From assembly GCF_036924525.1 (NCBI RefSeq), contig NZ_JAZHRU010000001.1, forward strand, positions 2,385,001 to 2,449,000: a stretch of DNA of 64,000 nt, read 5' to 3'. Shown piece by piece: positions 60,449 through 64,000 of the stretch. The translations under genes were made by a program, and so were the position numbers. The stretch comes from Bradyrhizobium sp. AZCC 1719 (GTDB lineage Bacteria; Pseudomonadota; Alphaproteobacteria; Rhizobiales; Xanthobacteraceae). How positions within the stretch are numbered: the stretch's first letter is position 1; each line of letters begins with the position of its first letter. Under the pieces are notes generated by a model. The model was not told the origin of the DNA and made no database searches. It saw only the letters and a list, made by a program, of their open reading frames with translations.

Positions 60449-61276
60449 ATGTCCGGTTTGCCAATGGAAGTCATCGAGGTAGTGGGCCAGACGATAGCGA
60501 AGGTCGTTCCTGTCACGATCGCGCTCGCCCTTGTGTTCACGATACTCTCGCATTTCTGGGCCTGCAATCCGGGCAAACCCTGGTGGCGCAAGCGCGAGCT
60601 CATCACCGACATCTGCTATTGGTTTCTCGTACCGGTGTTCGCGCGCATCTTCCGCATCGGACTATTGGTGCTCGGCGCTGCGGTCGTCTTCAACATTCAC
60701 GAGGTCGACGAACTGATCGCATTCTACGACAATGGCCATGGACCGCTGGCGCAGCTTCCGCTCTGGGTGCAGGCGCTGTTGTTTCTCGTTGCATCCGATT
60801 TCATGCTGTACTGGCTGCACCGCATGTTTCACGGTGGCGGGTTCTGGAAGTATCATGCCATCCATCATTCCTCTGAAGATCTCGAGTGGATCTCGGCTGC
60901 GCGGTTTCACCCCGTCAACCTGTTCATCGGAACGATCCTGGTCGATGTTATCCTGCTGATGGCGGGCATTTCTCCCAACATCATGCTCTGGGTCGGGCCG
61001 TTCACGACCTTCCACTCCGCCTTCGTTCACGCCAACCTGAACTGGACGCTTGGACCGTTGAAGTATGTGCTTGCCACGCCGGTCTTCCATCGCTGGCATC
61101 ACACATCGCTCGAGGAGGGCGGCAATACCAATTTCGCGGGCACCTTCCCGCTCTGGGACATTCTGTTCGGAACGTTCCGCATGCCGGAGAACCTGCTGCC
61201 CGAGGGCTATGGCGTAGACGATCAGGAGATCCCGACCGAGATCGGCGGACAATTGGCCTATCCATTCCGTCAATAA
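60449..61276 (+). CDS. Sterol desaturase / fatty-acid hydroxylase family protein (paralogue 1)
   Basis: 275-residue membrane di-iron enzyme. Three histidine boxes for iron are visible: HRMFH, HAIHH and HRWHH, plus HANLNW. About four membrane segments flank them. Such proteins hydroxylate or desaturate lipids at the inner membrane using O2. The ATG at 60449 has GAGG about 6 bases upstream; a TTG at 60434 is possible. It is very similar to the protein at 62804-63631. The actual substrate (fatty acid, sterol-like or hopanoid) is unknown. Confidence 0.87.
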   Translation: MSGLPMEVIEVVGQTIAKVVPVTIALALVFTILSHFWACNPGKPWWRKRELITDICYWFLVPVFARIFRIGLLVLGAAVVFNIHEVDELIAFYDNGHGPLAQLPLWVQALLFLVASDFMLYWLHRMFHGGGFWKYHAIHHSSEDLEWISAARFHPVNLFIGTILVDVILLMAGISPNIMLWVGPFTTFHSAFVHANLNWTLGPLKYVLATPVFHRWHHTSLEEGGNTNFAGTFPLWDILFGTFRMPENLLPEGYGVDDQEIPTEIGGQLAYPFRQ

Positions 61277-61294
61277 TCCGGCCGGTCATTTCGT

Positions 61295-62743
61295 ATGAGC
61301 ACTGAAGCCGGGACGATCCAGCGGGCCAAAGCCTTCAGCCTTGGCGATGTCCCGGCATGGCTCTGGCTCGGCATCGCCGTCTACGCGCTGGTACTGATCG
61401 GTGGATGGCTTCTGAAGGATTCCGATACCTACTGGCAGATCGCCGTGGGCCAGTGGATCCTCGACCACCACGCTTTGCCACGCGTCGATATCTATTCTTT
61501 CACCAAGACCGGAGAGCCCTGGACATCATCGTCCTGGCTGTCGCAGGTACTGTATGCGGTGAGCTACAATCTGGTGGGCTGGATCGGACCCGTGGTTCTC
61601 GCCGCGACCTCTATCGCCGTAACCTTTGCGTTGTTCGCCCATATTCTCGGCCGCCGCATTCCCGCGACCTATGCGGTCGCGGTCGCGATCGCGGCGCTGG
61701 TGCTCTCGATGGGGCATTTTCTGGCGCGCCCGCACGTGTTGGTGCTGCCGATCATGCTGGCATGGGCGTACGGGCTGATGTCGGCGAGCGAGCGCGGCCA
61801 GGCGCCGTCACCATGGCTTTTGCTGTTGATCGCATTGTGGGCGAACCTGCACGGCGGATTCGTATTTGGCCTGGTGCTGGTCGGCGCCTTCGCGCTCGAT
61901 GCGCTGTGGAACGCCGATCGCACGCAGCAAAGGTCGCTGGCGCTGCGCTGGGCAGCATTCGGCGTCGCCGCTTTGGCGGCGTGTTGCGTCACACCCTACG
62001 GATGGGGATCGATTCTTGCGGCGCGCAAGATTCTCGATCTCGGGGAGCTGCTGCATCTCATCTACGAATGGATGCCGGCCAACTTCAGCAAGTTCGGCCT
62101 GTTCGAGATGTCGATCCTGGCGTTGATCGCGGGCGCGCTTTACGGCGGCGTCAAGCTCACGCCGCCACGGATCGCGCTGGTGCTCGGCCTGTTGCACATG
62201 GCGCTGTCCCACGTCCGGAACGTCGAGATCTTCGCGTTGTTGCTGCCGATCGTGGTGCTCGCGCCGGTGGCGTCGCAGTTCGCGCTGCGGCCGGCCTGGC
62301 CCGCCCGCGCCGGCGCTTCGATGTCTGTGATGGCCGCGGTAATCGTCCTGCTCAGCGGCTGGACATGGCTGCTCGCGATCAACACCACATTTGCACCGCC
62401 GGAAAGCCAATCGCCTTCCGCGGCCGTGGACGCGCTGAAGGCGCATAATCCGAAGCGGGTTCTCAACGACCTTCCGTTCGGCGGCTATCTGATCTGGCGG
62501 CAGATTCCCGTATTCGTCGACGGACGCGCCGAGCTCTATGGCGAAGCCTTCGACGTGGCCTACTACCGCGCCATGCAGCTCAAGGACGTCAACCAGTTTC
62601 TCGACATTCTCAGGACCTGGGACATCGACGCCGTACTGCTGACGCCGCACACCCCGGCGGTCGGCCTGCTCGACAATATCAGCGGCTGGCGGCGCGCCTA
62701 CGCCGACGAGAACGCGGTGCTGCACGTTCGCACCACTCACTGA
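61295..62743 (+). CDS. Multi-pass membrane protein with GT-C-like N-terminal motif
   Basis: 482 residues, about ten membrane segments. The first loop has DSDTYWQIAVGQWILDHH then DIYSFTKTGEPWTSSSWLSQVL, the same layout (acidic DxD, long helix, then Tyr...Trp-Ser) as the protein at 58038-59843. The C-terminal soluble end has NDLPFGGYLIW and VDGRAELYGEAF, seen in some uncharacterised bacterial membrane proteins. Not identified; a GT-C fold is an inference. It lies 18 bases after one hydroxylase-like gene and 60 bases before the other, apparently in one operon. Confidence 0.7.
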   Translation: MSTEAGTIQRAKAFSLGDVPAWLWLGIAVYALVLIGGWLLKDSDTYWQIAVGQWILDHHALPRVDIYSFTKTGEPWTSSSWLSQVLYAVSYNLVGWIGPVVLAATSIAVTFALFAHILGRRIPATYAVAVAIAALVLSMGHFLARPHVLVLPIMLAWAYGLMSASERGQAPSPWLLLLIALWANLHGGFVFGLVLVGAFALDALWNADRTQQRSLALRWAAFGVAALAACCVTPYGWGSILAARKILDLGELLHLIYEWMPANFSKFGLFEMSILALIAGALYGGVKLTPPRIALVLGLLHMALSHVRNVEIFALLLPIVVLAPVASQFALRPAWPARAGASMSVMAAVIVLLSGWTWLLAINTTFAPPESQSPSAAVDALKAHNPKRVLNDLPFGGYLIWRQIPVFVDGRAELYGEAFDVAYYRAMQLKDVNQFLDILRTWDIDAVLLTPHTPAVGLLDNISGWRRAYADENAVLHVRTTH

Positions 62744-62803
62744 TCCGGCCGATCTCCGGCAGGCGAACTGGCGGACAAGCCGGGATTCTGGTACGCGAGC
62801 CGG

Positions 62804-63631
62804 ATGAACCTGCCGATCGAAGTCGTGGAAATGCTGGGCCAGACCATGGCCAACGTGGTGCCGGTCACGATCGCGCTGGCGCTCGTGTTCTCGCTGCTTT
62901 CGCATTTCTGGGCCTGCAATCCCGGCAAGCCGTGGTGGCGCAAGCGCGAACTCGTCACCGACATATGCTACTGGTTTCTGGTGCCGCTGTTCGCGCGCGT
63001 GTTCCGCATCGGATTATTGGTGCTCGGCGCAGCTTTGCTGTTTGGAATTCACGACGCCGACGAACTGATCGCCTTCTACGACAACGGCCACGGCCCATTG
63101 TCGAGGATGCCGTTGTGGCTGCAGGCGATCCTGTTTCTGGTTGCTGCCGACTTCATGATGTACTGGCTGCACCGCATATTTCACGGCGGCGGGTTCTGGA
63201 AATACCACGCCATTCATCATTCGTCGGAAGATGTGGACTGGATCTCGGCGGCACGCTTCCACCCCGTTAACCTGCTGTTAGGTACCATCGGTGTCGACGT
63301 CGCACTGCTGATAGCCGGCATTTCGCCGGGCGTGATGCTGTGGCTCGGGCCGTTCAACATCTTCCATTCGGCGTTCGTTCACGCCAACCTCAACTGGACG
63401 CTGGGGCCCTTCAAATACGTCGTGGCGACGCCGGTGTTTCACCGCTGGCACCACACGTGTCGCGAGGAGGGCGGGGACACCAATTTTGCCGGCACCTTTC
63501 CGCTCTGGGACATCCTGTTCGGGACCTTCCGAATGCCGTCGGATCGCCTGCCGGAGCAGTACGGCGTCGACGATCAGTCCTCGTTCCCGCGCGAAATCAT
63601 TGGGCAACTGGCTTACCCGTTCCGCAAATAG
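62804..63631 (+). CDS. Sterol desaturase / fatty-acid hydroxylase family protein (paralogue 2)
   Basis: 275 residues. The same three histidine boxes as its neighbour (HRIFH, HAIHH, HRWHH). Most of the sequence is closely similar to 60449-61276, including WACNPGKPWWRKREL and GTFPLWDILFGTFRMP. The main differences are at the two ends and in the central loop. A duplicated pair with a membrane protein between them suggests a lipid-modification unit with two sequential or alternative reactions. Confidence 0.87.
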   Translation: MNLPIEVVEMLGQTMANVVPVTIALALVFSLLSHFWACNPGKPWWRKRELVTDICYWFLVPLFARVFRIGLLVLGAALLFGIHDADELIAFYDNGHGPLSRMPLWLQAILFLVAADFMMYWLHRIFHGGGFWKYHAIHHSSEDVDWISAARFHPVNLLLGTIGVDVALLIAGISPGVMLWLGPFNIFHSAFVHANLNWTLGPFKYVVATPVFHRWHHTCREEGGDTNFAGTFPLWDILFGTFRMPSDRLPEQYGVDDQSSFPREIIGQLAYPFRK

Positions 63632-63766
63632 GCCGGCGGCGGATTTCTTGCCGCACGGTGGCGCCTATTTGCCGTTTGTTCATGAATTGTCGTCAGATTC
63701 ACCTTGTCGGGCGCCGGTTCCGCTGCGTATCGCCATCGCCGGCTTGTTGATGCCCCGGGGTAAAGT

Positions 63767-64000
63767 ATGTCGTTCAAGTTTCCGCGTATTCGCGCACGCG
63801 CGCGTTTTGGATTGCGTTCCCTCGCTGCAGGAATGCTGCTGTGGCCGGCCGTCGGCCTGGCCTCGCCCGATCCCGACCGAATCGCCGTCTATGTTGACCA
63901 GGCGAAGCTCGTGAAGCTTCCCGCCAAGGTCTCCACCATCGTGGTTGGAAATCCGTTGATTGCGGACGTCACCCTGCAGAGCGGCGGCATCGTCGTCGTC
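63767..64000 (+). CDS. Pilus assembly N-terminal-domain protein (CpaC-like), cut by window edge
   Basis: The first 78 residues are visible. A signal peptide (about 1-33, RSLAAGMLLWPAVGLASP) is followed by RIAVYVDQAKLVKLPAKVST and VVGNPLIADVTLQ, the pattern of the pilus/secretin N-terminal domain also present in CpaC (LPREIKDVLVADPKIANAVV). It could be a short secretin-associated protein or the start of a second secretin. GGGG about 7 bases upstream supports the start. Confidence 0.72.
   Translation, partial: MSFKFPRIRARARFGLRSLAAGMLLWPAVGLASPDPDRIAVYVDQAKLVKLPAKVSTIVVGNPLIADVTLQSGGIVVV

Overview
The window is GC-rich, densely coded chromosomal DNA from an alphaproteobacterium. It most resembles the Bradyrhizobium/Rhodopseudomonas group (Nitrobacteraceae). 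The evidence is a pim-type dicarboxylate degradation cluster beside a Liv-type transporter, a CycM-like membrane-anchored cytochrome c, a CpaA-F/Tad pilus locus, and several families of intergenic palindromic repeats of the kind common in this group. No rRNA, tRNA, CRISPR array, prophage or insertion sequence was seen.

Layout. (1) 1-4.2 kb: a branched-chain amino-acid-type ABC transporter (LivF, a LivM-LivG fusion, LivH), divergent from a MarR regulator with a perfect inverted repeat between them. (2) 4.3-8 kb: a PAS-GGDEF-EAL protein and glycerate kinase. (3) 8-15.3 kb: a second Liv transporter (LivG, LivF, LivH, LivM), two near-duplicate binding proteins each followed by a terminator, and an IclR regulator. 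(4) 15.4-22.9 kb: divergent from IclR, beta-oxidation-like genes matching pimF, pimA, pimC and pimD, plus an SDR. The simplest reading of (3) and (4) is uptake and CoA-dependent degradation of dicarboxylic or fatty acids under IclR control; no thiolase gene lies in the cluster. (5) 23-36.4 kb: mostly housekeeping genes (glpK, a GNAT enzyme, two GST-family proteins, metH-metF, a luciferase-like monooxygenase, pheA, kdsB) separated by palindromic repeats. (6) 36.6-37.2 kb: cycM, broken by one extra base just before its axial-methionine segment.

(7) 37.4-45.9 kb: a yejABEF-type peptide transporter with two Tat-exported binding proteins. A PIN-domain toxin-antitoxin pair sits between yejE and yejF, and the toxin stop overlaps the yejF start. 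(8) 46-48.2 kb: an NlpC/P60 hydrolase and a leucyl aminopeptidase. (9) 48.3-60.2 kb: a Tad/Flp pilus locus. tadD is on the plus strand; tadC, tadB, cpaF, cpaE, cpaD, cpaC, cpaB, cpaA, a GT-C-like membrane protein and the Flp pilin are on the minus strand. The pseudopilins TadE/F/G are not in the window. (10) 60.4-63.6 kb: an apparent operon of two paralogous fatty-acid-hydroxylase-family proteins flanking a second GT-C-like membrane protein. The start of another pilus-type N-terminal-domain gene runs off the right edge.

All assignments come from reading translated sequence and recognising motifs; no database search was possible. The least explained parts are the GT-C-like proteins on both sides of flp, the hydroxylase cassette, the toxin-antitoxin insertion, the broken cycM and the Trp/Pro/Gly repeat protein at 34.2 kb.
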